This document shows, in pieces, positions 25,601-42,549 of a stretch of DNA of 64,000 nt. The notes under the pieces were generated by a model. That model searched no databases. It saw only the letters and a program-made list of their open reading frames with translations, and was not told the DNA's origin. Source of the DNA: Spirodela intermedia (Eukaryota > Streptophyta > Magnoliopsida > Alismatales > Araceae); contig LR746269.1 of NCBI GenBank assembly GCA_902729315.2, forward strand, positions 5,301,501-5,365,500, read 5' to 3'. Numbering within the stretch: position 1 is the first letter of the stretch; each line of letters begins with the position of its first letter. The position numbers and the translations under genes are program-made.

Positions 25601-27777
25601 ATTCATGATTTTTCTGGTAACAACATTCCGATCTTCTCAAAGAAGCTGTCTTTCTCTGCAGCATCTGAAGGAGGAATTAGATCTTCTTAGAAAAAAGGTA
25701 CAACACGCTGAAGGTGATACGAAGGCTGCCAGGAGTAGCTACGAAAAACAGCATGAGCTTTTGAGAGATCTTCAAGCCAAGTTTAAAGCTGCTGATGATC
25801 TTCGTCAACAAGCATACACGAACTTGAGAGATCTCAAGAAAGAATCATATTTAAAGGTATGCCCACTACTTTAATCTCCGAATATTCCAGACGTTGACCC
25901 GCGTCGATTTCTATTTCAAGACTTTTTCTTTCTCCAGGACCAGACCACTGTCTCATGCTTTATGCACGTGTTTTCTTCCTTTATCTTGGACTCTTGCATG
26001 GTGCCTTTTCTTGTTCGTCATTTATCATCTTTCCAAGGCAGGATGCTCATGGGAAATGGAGAGAGCAACCCTGAAGGGTGATTTAATCTGAGAAATATGT
26101 TTAGACGAGAAGGATATGCGCTGTTCTTGGGCAACGGTTCTCAAGAACAAAAACACAAACGGAGCAATAAAATCAGATTATCATCACTGAAATGTGCGTC
26201 ATAAATTAGGAAAAAAACCCATTTCATTTTATTTTATTTTTTCATTTCCTAAAGTAAAATATATCATTCACCTGAGACACGCCATTAAGTTCTCAACAGA
26301 TCATTAAATGGAAATGTCAACGTCCCGCCTTTTATTTATTTCATGCATTCACTGAAGTCACGTGTTGAGTTCAAAGCAGTGATTGTTGCAGGGTTGACCA
26401 TAATGGCCCCCGGCCCAGATGATTTTCACGTCACCTTATTTAGATATTTTAGCTTCAAGAAAAATTCCCGAGCGTGGTTTTGACTTTTTGTATTTATGAA
26501 TTATTTTGGTCAACTAATCTCACACCGTTGTTGTTATATCTTTGCTCTTCAGAACCAATATTTTTACTCGTACAAGGACGATTTGAAGGCTGTGAGCGGC
26601 TACAACGCCTCCAAGGACAAGCAGGCCCTCCGCTCTTACTGCATTCAACAGGTAGCGACTTACCCTCCGTCCAATTAGTCAGCGGCAGCGCCGCCGCGGC
26701 GTTGACCTTTTATGAGTCTCACAGGTGGAGAAGATCATGGATATGTGGAACAACGACGACGAATTCCGAAGGCAGTACGTTGAGGCCAACACTCTGAGCA
26801 CGGTGAGGAGATTCAGGACATTTGATGGGAGATCGCTGGGTTTCGACGAGGAGCCGGCCGCCTTCCCCACCGCCGCAACGGTCCAAGCAGAAGAGGTCAG
26901 CACCGCCGACGTTCAACCGCCGGCCAAAACCGACGGCGACGTCCCGCCGGCCCCCGCCGGCGGCGGCGGCGGCGGAGAGAGAGCCCAGAAAGGGGGTTCA
27001 TCCGGCGAGCCGGCATTGACCCGGGAATCCAAGGCTCCCAAGCCGGCGGCGAAGGAGGTCGTCCGCGGCGGAGACGGCGGCGAGGAGGCGGCGGAAACGG
27101 AGAGGAAGAAGAAGAAGAAGACGGCGGAGGAAGAGGAGCTTGCGAGGAAGGCGGAGGAGTTGGCACGGAGGGAAGAGGAGCTGAGGAAGGAGAAGCTGGC
27201 GGCGGAGCTGAGAGAGCGCCACCGCCTGGAGCAGATTGCCAAGGCGAAGGACGCCGAAGAGCGAAAGAGGCGGCAGGCCGAGAAGGCGCAGGCCCGAGCG
27301 GAGATGAGAGCTCAGAAGGAAGCCGAGCTCAGAGAAAAGGTACCTCCAAGCTCCACCCATCCCCATTCAACGCCCCCATCAATTCCTCGCCTGAGAAGTG
27401 AGAAATTCCCTCAAATCATGCAGAAGAAGGCGAAGAAAGAGAAGAAGAAGATGAAGAAGAAGAAGCAGAGCAAGGCCGCCCCCGCAGACGAAGAGCCCCC
27501 CCGCCAGGAGGAGGAAGAAGAAGAGACAGAAGGCGACCCAGCGGAGAAGCCCGCCACCGCAGCCACCGCCGCCGCCGCCGGCGGGAAGGCTCTCCGGCCG
27601 CCGGTGAGGCACACGAGGGACTTCCTCAAGCTGAAGCCCCTCCCTCCGCCGCTCCGCAACAGGGGGAAGAGGAAGCTCCAGCCGTGGCTGTGGGCCGCCG
27701 TCGCCGCCCTGCTCGTCGCCGCCCTGTTCGCCGCCGGCAAGTACATCTCCCTCTCCAAGCTCCGCCGATCCGCGTGA
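22614..27777 (+). CDS. Proton pump-interactor (PPI) family protein, large, tail-anchored
   Basis: Exons 22614-25055, 25141-25299, 25396-25575, 25662-25856, 26553-26651, 26725-27339, 27424-27777 give 4044 nt (1347 aa), all in phase 0. Arabidopsis PPI1, an interactor of the plasma-membrane H+-ATPase regulatory domain, is about half this length. The conserved part begins near residue 770 (IARIPRFSDSKLKMKIEHAQ) and continues as coiled coil through FYSYKDDLKAVSGYN, ALRSYCIQQVEKIMDMWN and a long Lys/Glu/Arg-rich helix. A single hydrophobic segment at about 1318-1336, followed by basic residues at the C-terminus, predicts tail anchoring in the ER or plasma membrane. The acidic first exon (814 codons) contains degenerate tandem repeats at about residues 310-535. 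The last intron (84 nt) is open in frame, so retention would add 28 residues. The ATG at 22614 is the first in this frame. Confidence 0.9.
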
Positions 27778-27900
27778 ATCAGAGAGGCGAGAGAAGAATA
27801 TACACAGAGAAACAACCAGAGAATGGAATCGACCAGAGATGAACCCAAAGTATAATTGTATTATTTAAACTCGGACTGGCGCATGATTCTACCAGCGGTA

Positions 27901-27906
27901 ATAAAT
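27901..27906 (+). terminator. Possible poly(A) signal of the PPI-family gene
   Basis: AATAAATAAA about 125 nt after the stop codon. It lies only about 60 nt from the stop codon of the converging plastid-protein gene, so the two 3' UTRs probably overlap. Confidence 0.45.
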
Positions 27907-27961
27907 AAAGCAGCAGCCCCCCTCCATCTCCCTCTGATGATGCGCCATTGAAGCTCCCGGC

Positions 27962-28659
27962 CTACCGGTACCCGTCTCTCCGGTCCTGCTCCTCCGCCTC
28001 CTTGTTGGCCGCCTGGACGGACTTGAACCAGAGGAAACCCTAGGGTTTTGGAGCTCCCCCATCAGCTCGAGGAAGAAGAAGATGGAGAAGAAGAAGAAGA
28101 GCTTCAGAGGCTTACAGAGAGGGGTACCCCGGTGAAGACGAAGAATCCGAGGAGGGGAGCGTAGAAGACACTGTCGGACTTGAGCAGCCCGAAGACCGGG
28201 TTCTGGTTCACGTACTCGAAGATTGAACCGATCTGCAATGGCCATCCGCCCACCCGCTTTAGATAGAGAAGTACACAGCGAGAGAGAGAGAGAGAGAGAG
28301 AGTACTGCGGCAATGGCTGTGATGGCGGATGAGAGGAGGTAGACGTAGAAGGGGAGCTCGGCGGGCTGCTGAGGGGCGGCGCCGCCGGTGGTGCCGTCGT
28401 CGCGGGCCCACGGCGGGGGCTCCTCGGAGTCCGCTCTGGCCCAGGAAGGCATCGGCTCCTCTGACTCCGTCGGCTTGGCGAGGACCAGAAGCCTGCGAGA
28501 CGACGGTGGGTGGTCGTCCCGCCGGCCGGAGCTCTTCCTCGCTGTGCTACCGCACCGCCGGAAGAAACCACCCGGTGGGCATCTTCGGCGGGTCAAGCTG
28601 CTCTGGATTCTTGACTCCGCCGGCGCTCTGGAAGCGCAGAGGGGCAAGACAGCGGCCAT
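27962..28659 (-). CDS. Plastid-targeted two-pass membrane protein of unknown function (3 exons)
   Basis: Exons 28659-28306, 28232-28116 and 28039-27962 (minus strand) total 549 nt (182 aa), each in phase 0. Residues 1 to about 60 are rich in Arg, Ser and Ala and poor in acidic residues, typical of a chloroplast transit peptide. They are followed by a Pro-rich acidic linker. The mature part has two hydrophobic segments: LPFYVYLLSSAITAIAA (continuing IGSIFEY) and APLLGFFVFTGVPL. It ends in a charged tail (AANKEAEEQDRRDGYR). I recognise this as a conserved plant-type family with the core FEYVNQNPVFG, but I cannot name a function. Intron 1 starts GTACTCTCTC: a (CT)n microsatellite begins four nucleotides into the intron. 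The gene converges on the PPI-family gene and diverges from the subtilase gene. Confidence 0.85.
28281..28302. repeat. (GA)n microsatellite abutting a splice donor
   Basis: A plus-strand (GA)n run inside intron 1 of the minus-strand plastid protein gene. On the sense strand it is (CT)n starting right after the donor GTA. Confidence 0.95.
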
Positions 28660-29967
28660 GGGATTCTCCCCCCTCTTCTCTCTCTCTCTCTCTTGTTCTT
28701 GAGCTTTCCAGCTGAAACCAGAGAGTCAAAGGGTGCTCGCTGTGAGAAGATGCAGAAAAATGTCTGTGAAAACAGTCCGAATCGTACGAAAACAGCGTAA
28801 TCATCCGAAGAAGAGGAAGAGGAACAGCGGGGTGGGCAGCATCGGAGAGGAGAGGGAGAGGAGAGAGAGGGAGAGAGCGGAAGCTTACCGGGAATGGAAA
28901 TCGCCGCCGGGAGAGCCTCTGAGCTCGCCGTGCTCCCTGCCGCGGCGGTGGGGGAGAGCGGAAGCAGTGGAGGGCGTCGGCCTGCGAGATCCTCAGCTGG
29001 GCCCGGATTGGCTGTGCAGTGGATACCGGCGATCCGCGTTTGTCCACGTCGGAAGTCAAATCCTGTGAGCCTCAGGCACGGCCCAGAAGCTCAAGCTCTG
29101 AAGCCCAAGCTCAGCCCAGACAGCCTCAGGCTCTGAAGGAGGAGATGTGTATACAGAGAGGGAGACAAGGATGGGGATGATGACCCATCTGGGGAGGTGG
29201 AGGTGTCTCAGTCGGGCATTCCCTGCTCTAAAGATGGGTTTTTTCTCTTCGAAGCTTCAAATTACTACACGTTTATCAGAAAATTAGACTTATTCCCGTA
29301 GATTAGAGAGAGAGAGAGAGAGTCCCTTGAACAACTCAGCGGCATTAGTACAGGGCATCTGCCATTTTACTGCCTTTTTCAGGGTCTCCTTGGACGGAGA
29401 CCGGCGTGAGCATCAACCTCAGCGTCTTCCTTCCCCACCCAACGTTGAAGCAATCTGATCGGCCCGGCTCTCCGATATCTGGTTGCGCCGCTGGGGATGA
29501 TGGGTCTTCGTCGTCCGCCATTTTAGTGGGCGGGGGACACCATGCGGGGAACACGATCTGGTGCAGATGGCCTACGAACACCAGATGGTGTTCCGTAAGG
29601 TTGTCTGCTTCTGCGAGTAATCTGGCGGGTAGGGTTTCCTGGTTTCTTGCCAGAATCAAGACAAAAAAATATTGGGCGTGGCTCCTTTTTCCTCGTCGAT
29701 TCAGAGTGGGTTCTATTGTATGATTATCTCTCCCTGCTGCTTTTCCGCCATGCCTCTTCCTTTGCCTTTTTCTTCGTCCTCCTTTCACCTTTTGTGCAGG
29801 TTCCGTAGTCCCTCCGAGATTCAGGTGACCCTTTTGGGATCCACAAGAATTGGTGGGGAATGTGGGAGGGGAGGGGTTGGTTGGTCGTTCCCAAAAGCCA
29901 GCTTCTCCCGCTTCCCTCTCTCCCTCGCTCTTTTCCTTCCCCGCTTCGCAGTGGAGCTCGTCCCTCT
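28660..29967. other. Divergent intergenic region, plastid protein / subtilase
   Basis: About 1.3 kb shared by two divergent promoters. It is mixed in composition with short GA and CT runs (for example 29307-29322). The longest frames (minus 29345-29788, plus 29406-29723) carry no recognisable domain and I do not call them genes. Confidence 0.5.
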
Positions 29968-29976
29968 TATTTATAC
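29968..29976 (+). promoter_or_regulatory. TATA-like element of the subtilase gene
   Basis: TTATTTATAC about 75 nt upstream of the subtilase ATG, in a GC-moderate, pyrimidine-rich promoter. Spacing fits a short leader of about 40-50 nt. Confidence 0.5.
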
Positions 29977-30044
29977 GGCTTCCTCGCCATTACCCATCTC
30001 CCATTCCATCTCAAGCTCTCTCTGTGTGTGCCTACGCTTGGAGG

Positions 30045-34541
<4,497 letters not shown>

Positions 34542-35425
34542 AAATCTGGCAGAATTCATGGGGAGGAAGAAAGTTGCAGAGAAAATGTGTATTTGAATCT
34601 TTCAAACGGTCATATTCTTTGGGCAAAGAGGTGGTTGCTCCTCTCTCTCTCTCTCTCTGGATCAGGTGTTGCTGTTTCTCTCTCTAGATCGGAGATTCCA
34701 TTTTTCGGCCAAGCCCAGTTGGGCCGGTATGCGAAGGTGGGCTTAATAGTGAGGCCCATTAAGAGAATGAGGCCCGGATGGGGTTTCCATAAGGTCCTAC
34801 ATAATTTATTCCGATAATACCCTTCATTTATTCGGAATTATTAATCCCCCACTTTCGGAAAAAAATTATTAAAATAATCGTCCGATCGTATCTTCGTGGA
34901 CGTGACGGATAATAAAATCGCCTATTAATATAATATTATGCGGCACATTGTCAGCACGTAAAATCTACACCATAAAAGGATCCAATAGCTAGAATCCGAA
35001 AAGCAGGTGGGCCCCGGGTTACTACGTGCCAGCCCTTCCCCCCTCCAGCTGGCCCCGGGCCGTACGCGACTTCTCCCGGGCTTTTTGCTGAGAAGACCGC
35101 AAATCGTCGTACACACGGGGGAAAAGGGTCTCGCTCAGAGTCCTCATCAGCACGTGCGTCATGCGGTGGACCAAAAATAGCAATTTATTTTTTTAATAAA
35201 ACTGAATATTTAAATGGCGAGCTGTCGGTGAGATTGGGCCCCACGCGCTCGGATTTTACCCAACTGGGTTAATTTTTAAGAAATAAGTTGCTCCCGGCCC
35301 CAGTTTTGCGATAAATTTACGTTTATTATTATTTATTATTAAAATATTATTCAAACTATTTTTTACATCGTAAAATTTAATATTCCGTGGAGAATTACTC
35401 GACCCCAGCGAGACGATTCGACACG

Positions 35426-35463
<38 letters not shown>

Positions 35464-36993
35464 CCTCCTTCCTCGGGGAGACCAGCTGTCATGGGCCACG
35501 TGTCTCCGTCGCGGTCAAAGACGAAAAATGGATCTTATTTTCCGATAAAATGCTGATATATATATAGCTAGACGTCATCCACAGAACGAACCTATATTTT
35601 ATTTCAATTATTTAGAAACATTATAATTTTTTTTAAAGTGCAAAAGTCAAACTGCCTAAGAGAGTTGGACGGTAAGCCTAATGTTATATTTTTTATTTTT
35701 TATTTTGGTAAAACCCGGGAATTACAATGAATTATGATAATACCCTAAGCGGGAAGGCCAAAGCCGGTTTTCCTAATCCGATACTGTTATGCTATCCGAT
35801 AAACAAGTGGGACGTACGGTACGGCAAGATCGAACGGCCGAGATTTCAGATCCTGCCGTTCGACTTGGTCCGCGAACCATTTGTACCATTAAAGCATTGT
35901 CAACGGTGGTTTTGTGATCCCACAGCCACGTGTCTTCGCCAAATACGCCGCGCTTGTCGTACCATTCGTAAGAGTGGGCCCGGACTGACAGCGACCGCAC
36001 TCCACTCATCGCTTGCGTGGAGTCGTCGACCGTCGCACCGCGTTGGCTCACGCCGCGCAGAAAAGGGCAGAGCATGTTCAGCGGCGGTTCGGGTACGTAT
36101 CGCCTCAAACGTATGTTGGTACGCTTCCTGAGGTATTGCCAAATTGTTCATTAAATAATGAAAGAGTAGGGGAACCCCACACGTGTCGGGAGTTGGTGGG
36201 CCGCAGCTGCAGGGTCGTCCCATCACTCTTCGCTTGGATGTCCGTCCGATGAAGATTGGGGGCCTAACCACAACCGTCGATAGTGGGATTTAGACCCCGG
36301 GTATTTTGGTCATTATCAATTTCACCCAACGTAGGCGGGTCTTTACCAATGGGAAGGGGAACTCCCTCTCTCTCTTCCCCTCTCTTGTCTCTCTAACACG
36401 CTTCTGTTTTAGGAGAGAGAGAGAGAGAGGGAGGAGGAAGGAGGGGGCTTTTCCTCTCAGCGGAGGGGTGACAGGGGAAGAGGAGGGGATTGGTAGGGGT
36501 TCATGGCAGGATCACTCCCCGATCTCTGGGATTTCTGTAGGGGCGGCGTTTGGTGAAGTCGAAAGGGCTCAGCGTTTAGGCGGAATTACTGGCTCTGCCA
36601 TCGTCTGTAAAGGAGGTGGGGATCAGGAGAAGGGAGAGCGGCAGCGGAGAGGACCGCTGCCTTTCCTTCTATCGTTGTTTCTCCTGCAAGTTGAAGAAGA
36701 GGTCTTGATCTCGTGGATCTCCTCTAGTCCCGAGGAATTGGGCCGTGGTCTCACGTTTCCTGTTGATTCGGGTTGGAATCGGAGCGAGTTCGGCGGCGAC
36801 AGCGGCGTGGGGCGTTTTCCGGCGGCTGTTCTCGTTGGTTCTTCGTAGAAAAATTCTGGCGCGCGGGGTTGGCTCTTGCAGGAAGCTACTGATTGGTCCG
36901 GTTTCCGTCCGTTTGGTATTTTATTGATTGATTTGGGTTGAAGTCGTCGAATTGAAGTCCCAGGGAAGGAGAAATTTCATGTTCTCGGCCTAG
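34542..36993. other. Intergenic region and SPL promoter/leader
   Basis: No gene is supported between the subtilase and the SPL leader. Frames at 35727-36271 overlap on both strands and carry no domain. A (GGC)n run lies at 35425-35462 and a short GA run at 36414-36429. The last several hundred bases are probably the transcribed leader of the SPL gene. Confidence 0.5.
35425..35462. repeat. (GGC)n trinucleotide repeat
   Basis: About 12 GGC units embedded in AT-rich intergenic DNA. Confidence 0.95.
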
Positions 36994-37104
36994 GTAAGTG
37001 GAACCGTTTCTTCTGACGAAAGATTTTATGTGGCTTCTCGGCCAAGTTTCTGCTCGAAATTAGGTTTCTTCGTTGACTTGATGGTTTTGATCTTGTCGTG
37101 ACAG
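36994..37104 (+). other. Probable 5'-UTR intron of the SPL gene
   Basis: A strong donor (CTAG|GTAAGTGG) and acceptor (GTGACAG|GGGAGG) bound a 111-nt T-rich segment 150 nt upstream of the SPL ATG. Leader introns are common in large SPL genes. This is inferred from sites alone. Confidence 0.55.
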
Positions 37105-37254
37105 GGGAGGAACTAACAAGATGGAATCTCCGTTTCATTTGCGGCGCTCCTACGCGGAGATACTGGTCCTTTGCCATTTCGGTGGATAGAAATCGGCGGC
37201 GGATTGAAGGTGTGAGGAGTTGGGCTGAATTAAATTGGGGTTCTGAATAGAGAC

Positions 37255-40200
37255 ATGGAAAGTGATGTGGGCGCGCAGGTCTCCTCTCCCATTTTTATCC
37301 ACCAGGGACTTTCTGGGGGATTCCATGAGGTGAATTCCTTGGCCAGGAAGAGGGACTTGACATGGCAGGGCGGCAATTTCCTCTACAATCATCACCAACA
37401 GAAGAACCAGCAGCGAATGATCGGCTCTGCCTACCCAAATACCCCTGGTAATTGGAACCCAAAGTCGTGGGACTGGGACAGCGCAAGATTCGTCGCCAGG
37501 CCTGCTTCCAGTGTCTCTGGTGGGGCTCTCCTTGGAACCCCTTCACCAGTGGCAGAGAGGGAGGAGAAGGGGACAAGGGAGGAAAGCTTGACGAGCCTAG
37601 GTTTGGCCAAGGTCTCAGAAGTGGCGGGCGAGAGCCTCACCTTGAAGCTCGGTGGAGGTTCTCACCCAGTAGAAGAAGCAGGGGGGAGATCAGGCAAACG
37701 TGTCCGCTCTGGATCTCCAGGCAACGGTGGCAACTACCCCATGTGCCAGGTCGATGACTGCAAAGCAGATCTGTCGAGCGCTAAAGATTACCACAGGAGG
37801 CATAAGGTCTGCGAGATCCATAGCAAGACCACCAAGGCCATGGTAGGGAGTCAGATGCAAAGGTTCTGTCAGCAGTGTAGCAGGTCAGCGCTATTTCTCC
37901 GCAACCCCTTTCCAGTTTTTTCTCAAGAGGCCGTCATCCTGCAAAAAAAATCTGTGCAATATTGATACATTCACTTTATTCTTTTCCGTGGGATATTATC
38001 GATTGTGCATACTCTGTGCTCGAACTTCAATGGAATGATAGAGTCTACGTCTAAATGCTTTTGGATATATCTGTGACCTGAATTCCTTCAGATTCCACTC
38101 GCTGGGGGAGTTTGATGAGGGGAAAAGAAGCTGTAGGCGGAGATTGGCAGGACATAATCGGCGAAGAAGGAAGACACAACCCAAGGACATTTCCTCTCCA
38201 CTCGTGTATCCTGCTATTCAAGGGAGCTATGGAGGTGGGAATTTGAATATTGTGGATCTGTTAACCATTTTGACCCGTCTCCAAGGTGAGATGCCCTCCT
38301 CAATCATTCATCTCCGGCTCATATGCTCCTTTTGAGTTCTATTGCCATTAATTGTTGGGTCCTCGTTGGCAGATCATGGAGCGGACAAGGCTGGCAGCAG
38401 TTCTTTACCAAATAAGGATAGAATCATACAAGCCCTCGGTGATATTGAATCGTTGCCTGACTTAAATTCCTCAGCCAAACTGCCTGCATGTGGTACCCTT
38501 GATCTCAATGTTTCACAGACCTCTCAATTCTCTTTGGAGGAGCCCGCCAAAGCATACGGAAAGTCTTCTGCACCGCCAACCATGGATTTATTGGCTGCTC
38601 TTTCTTCTGCATCAAGAGCTCATGGGTGTCCTGCGGTTGCTCCCTTGTCTGGTGAGAGCAGCGAGAGTAGTGACGATTGTAAAAGAAAAGTGAACTTTCA
38701 GGAGCCTGTTACAGACATGGATTCACAGACTAAATCGTCATCATTTCCTCCATTTTTTGTCCAAAGTGTTACTCTTCCGTCATCTCCAGAAATATCAGAA
38801 CATTCAGTTGAGGAAAATACTCCTGGTTTGCAGTTACAGCTTTTTAGTGCCTCCGAGGGTGCCAGTCCTCCTAAGACGAGTTCTTCCAGTAAAGATCAAT
38901 CCACTGAGAATAGCAGCCCCACAGATGACAGATCTCCTTTGTCCTCTCCCATGTTGCAGAGATTGTTTCCTCTGCAGTCAGAGGTTGAAGCCTTGAAACC
39001 AGAATGCATAGCTATCTCAAGGGATGGCAACGGTGTGATGCAGACTGGCAGTGGGAAAAGTTCACTTTTAGAGCTTTCTAGAACTTCTGAGAGAATAGTT
39101 GTAAACAGTACTATTTCAAACCTTCAATATCGGTCTGATTACACATCTTCTTCTGGTTCTGATCACTCGCCATCTAGTTCTGATTCTGACAATCAGGTAA
39201 TTTTCAGTTCCTCAAGGATTGTCTTATACCCTTATTTTCTTTATTTGTTTGTACCTAAAGGACATTTTGTTTGCAGGACCGCACTGGACGAATTATCATT
39301 AAGCTTTTTGGCAAAGATCCTAGCAGCTTCCCAGGAACCCTTCGCACACAGGTGAGGGAAAGTGTTTTCTTTTCTTGTTGTCATTTAAGGAAGAATAGAA
39401 TGCTACCCCCTCAGAGAACAGTTCAAGCAATTTGATTTACCGTGGGCTCTTTGTCTCAGATATTATCCTGGCTTTCCCACAGTCCATCAGACATGGAGAG
39501 CTACATTCGACCAGGATGTGTGGTGTTATCAATTTATCTATCAATGTCATCTCTTGCATGGGCCAAAGTGAGCAATTTTTGTGAATATTGTTCAGGGATC
39601 CATCTCTGTTTTTCTTCTAATTTAGATGACATGCTTCTAATTTTTGCTTTTCCTGATTCCCTTGAAAATTTCCTGTGTTGCAGCTCGAAGAAGACCTTGT
39701 TCAGCGAGTCAATTTTCTCATTCATTGTACCGATTCAAATTTCTGGAGAAACGCAAGATTTATGGTTCATACGGCTAAACAACTCGTCTCTCATAAGGAT
39801 GGTATATCCTGAATGCCTCAACATGTTTGTCATTTTTATTATTTTCATCAATCTCTGTTAATTTAAACTCTCTATTTGGCCATGCCACATGATGGCCACC
39901 TTAAAAGGAGATTTTTTCCATTTTTATTGCCCCCTTCTGATGATTGGAATATTAGATGAGATATAACTAGCCGAAACCCAAAGGTAAATGCTGTTTTGCT
40001 CATTTCAGGGAAAATCCATTTGTGCAAATCTTGGAGAACATGGAGAGCTCCGGAGATAATCTCCATCTCTCCACTGGCAGTTGTGAGCGGAAAAGAAACC
40101 TCCCTTGTTTTGAGAGGTCGAAATCTGACTGTTCCCGGAACTAAGTGAGTAGCTGGACACTTCTCTCCGATGATTCGTCGCCATTAATTGTGGATTTCTT

Positions 40201-41709
40201 ATGGCCAATCTCCGTGCGATGCAGACTTCACTGTACGTTCATGGGAAACTACACTTCCAAGGAGGTGCCAGATTCATCTTACCCTGGCACTTTTTATGAA
40301 GATTCTAGTGTTGAGACCTTCACTTTCCCTGGTGGAGCTCCAAATGTCTTTGGCCGTTGCTTTTTAGAGGTCAGCTGCCATCCCATTCCCGTCTTAGACT
40401 GATTATGTTCTTGATGATATATAGATAGGATATCATTTTAATTGCTCCATCTTTGATATTTAAGGTAGAGAATGCTTTCAAGGGGAACAGTTTTCCAGTT
40501 ATAGTTGCAGACGACAAGATCTGTCAAGAACTTAGACTTCTTGAGCCAGAGCTTGAGGATGACCTTAGAACCTCCGAGCTGATGCAAAGGGATATGGGTC
40601 CTGATTGTATGCAGTCCAGATCAAGGGAACTTGTTCTTCATTTTCTCAACGAACTCGGGTGGCTGTTCCAGAGAAAGTCCATCTCATCCAGCTCTCTCTC
40701 CTCGAGTTTTTCAAACTCAAGATTCAAGTTCCTGTTTATATTTTCTGTTGAACGTGACTGGTCAACTTTAGTCAAGAAACTCCTAGACATTTTTGTCGAG
40801 GAGAGAGTCAGAAAGCCGGAGCTTGTTCAGGAATCTCTGGAGACGCTGTCGGAAATCCAGCTCTTGCACAGAGCAGTGAAGAGAAAGTGCCGTAAAATGG
40901 TCGATTTACTCTTACATTACTCTGTGAGCGATGAGATGGGTGCTTCCAAATTCTATCTTTTCCCTCCTAACATGGTGGGTCCCGGAGGTGTCACCCCCCT
41001 CCATTTAGCTGCATCTATGGAAGATTCAGAGGACATCATTGATGGGCTTACTGATGATCCACAAGAGGTAATGCCTATTCCTGAGTCGTTTGGTATTTGG
41101 TTTTCTCTCTCTAGGATTTTCACTTTCTCACAGCACATCTCCCCATATCTTGCATCCGGCAAAATCCTCTGTTCTTCTCAGAGTTTCTTTTGCTTTGTCT
41201 GTGGTTCAATTTAAATTCGTTTCTCTCTCAAAAACTCATAATTTTCTTCGTCCCGTCTAATATTTTCAATGGAATCGTCACAGATTGGGTTGAACTGCTG
41301 GAGTTCTTCCGTTGATGATGATGAGCAATCTCCACATTCATATGCCTTGATGAGGAACAACCATTCATACAATAAGCTCGTCACCAGGAAGATTGCAGAC
41401 CGGAGAAATGGCCAATTTTCCATAACTGTCGATCCCGAAGAGATCACCCCTGGAAAACCAGCATCATCCAGTGAAACTGTGACGCCCAACCCTTGGTCCT
41501 TGCAGATGATCTACTCCCAGTGTTCGATCTTGGAGATCCGAAGGATAAAGTCAACCCAGCAGACAACTGGCTTCCGGCTCCCCTACATCCATTCCATTCT
41601 CGCCATTGCGGCAGTCTGTGTCTGCGTCTGTGTCTTCCTCAGGGGATCCCCGGTGTTTGGATGTGTCTCTCCTTTCAGGTGGGAGAATCTGGAGTTTGGG
41701 CCAAGCTAG
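37255..41709 (+). CDS. Large SBP-box (SPL) transcription factor with ankyrin-like region and C-terminal membrane segment
   Basis: Exons 37255-37883, 38092-38285, 38373-39196, 39277-39351, 39460-39567, 39684-39801, 40009-40144, 40225-40369, 40465-41067, 41284-41709 total 3258 nt (1085 aa), a size typical of the large SPL class. The SBP DNA-binding domain starts at C164 ([11 protein letters not shown]) and contains [23 protein letters not shown] and the basic nuclear signal [17 protein letters not shown]; it binds GTAC cores. As usual, an intron splits the domain at FCQQCSR. The long C-terminal half matches AtSPL14/16-like and AtSPL1/12-like proteins: [49 protein letters not shown], ankyrin-like TPLHLAA, then a hydrophobic stretch at about 1045-1066 and the tail [13 protein letters not shown] see no miR156-like site, as expected for this class. 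The last exon is read straight through; an alternative acceptor inside it is possible. Confidence 0.93.
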
Positions 41710-42540
41710 TCCAGCAGAACCCTTGAAAACTTGTGGGGAAAGTCAACTCGAACAAGCAGGCAGATTCTACGCCTTTCAGTGATGAGCTGTATAAGTTGCT
41801 AATTTCCAGTTTGCTGTGCCAGAGATCAGAGCAGCAGAGGCAATCCTCTCTCACTGTGACGCTGTGCCTTATCCTGATCATTGACTCCCGCCGCCAATCT
41901 TTGACTTGTCGAGCTCGGACAAAGCTAGCGGCGGATTCTATTAATGGCAAGTGATGAAGAACTATGTGGATTGCTCTAGATTGCTTAGCTAATTGCCCCC
42001 CAAAGTCAAAGGTTTGAGTATCGAGTTTTCAGGGAGCAGTGCTGAAGTCGGCGATCCTGAGCTATCTTTCTTCTATACGAGAGAGGTCATTCTCTTCTGC
42101 CCAGTTGGAGGAACTCTTCTGGGTCAGCTCTCCCGGGGAAGAAGAGGGTTTGCTGTCGCTAGACCTCTTCTCTGGTTTCAGATGAAGCTTCTCTGGAGTC
42201 TCCTTCTCCCCTTTTGAATTTCTTTTTTTTTTTTTGGGTTTGTTTATTTCTCTCTCTTCTCGCTCTATTTATTGTCGTCTTCTTCCTCTTCTTCTTCTTC
42301 TTCTTCCTGCTTTCAGCTCAGAGGCCGGATAGCCGCTACCGTGTATAGTCAAGAAAGGGAAAAAGTGAAAATATGGAGAAAGCAAACTTATAATTGCATT
42401 AGCTTACGTTACTTTTCATTATCGTTCTCGAGAGCTGATTTATTTTTATTCTTTGTATCGAGTTGGCTGTATGTGAGCTCAGCCTCCGTTTGGTCTTGGT
42501 TTCGACGTCGACACGCTTTGACCCGGATGCTTAGACCTCA
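41710..42540. other. 3' flank of the SPL gene
   Basis: Probably contains the SPL 3' UTR. No further gene is recognised. A poly(T) run (about 42222-42236) and a (CTT)n run (about 42270-42306) are present. Confidence 0.5.
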
Positions 42541-42549
42541 TTTTTCTTG

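Noticed and set aside
29345-29788. Overlapping frames on both strands upstream of the subtilase
   Set aside because: Neither has a domain, codon bias is not convincing on either strand, and they lie in a shared promoter region.
35727-36271. Frames on both strands between the subtilase and the SPL gene
   Set aside because: They overlap heavily on both strands, lack domains and have no supporting splice or start context. They are more likely promoter or leader DNA of the SPL gene.
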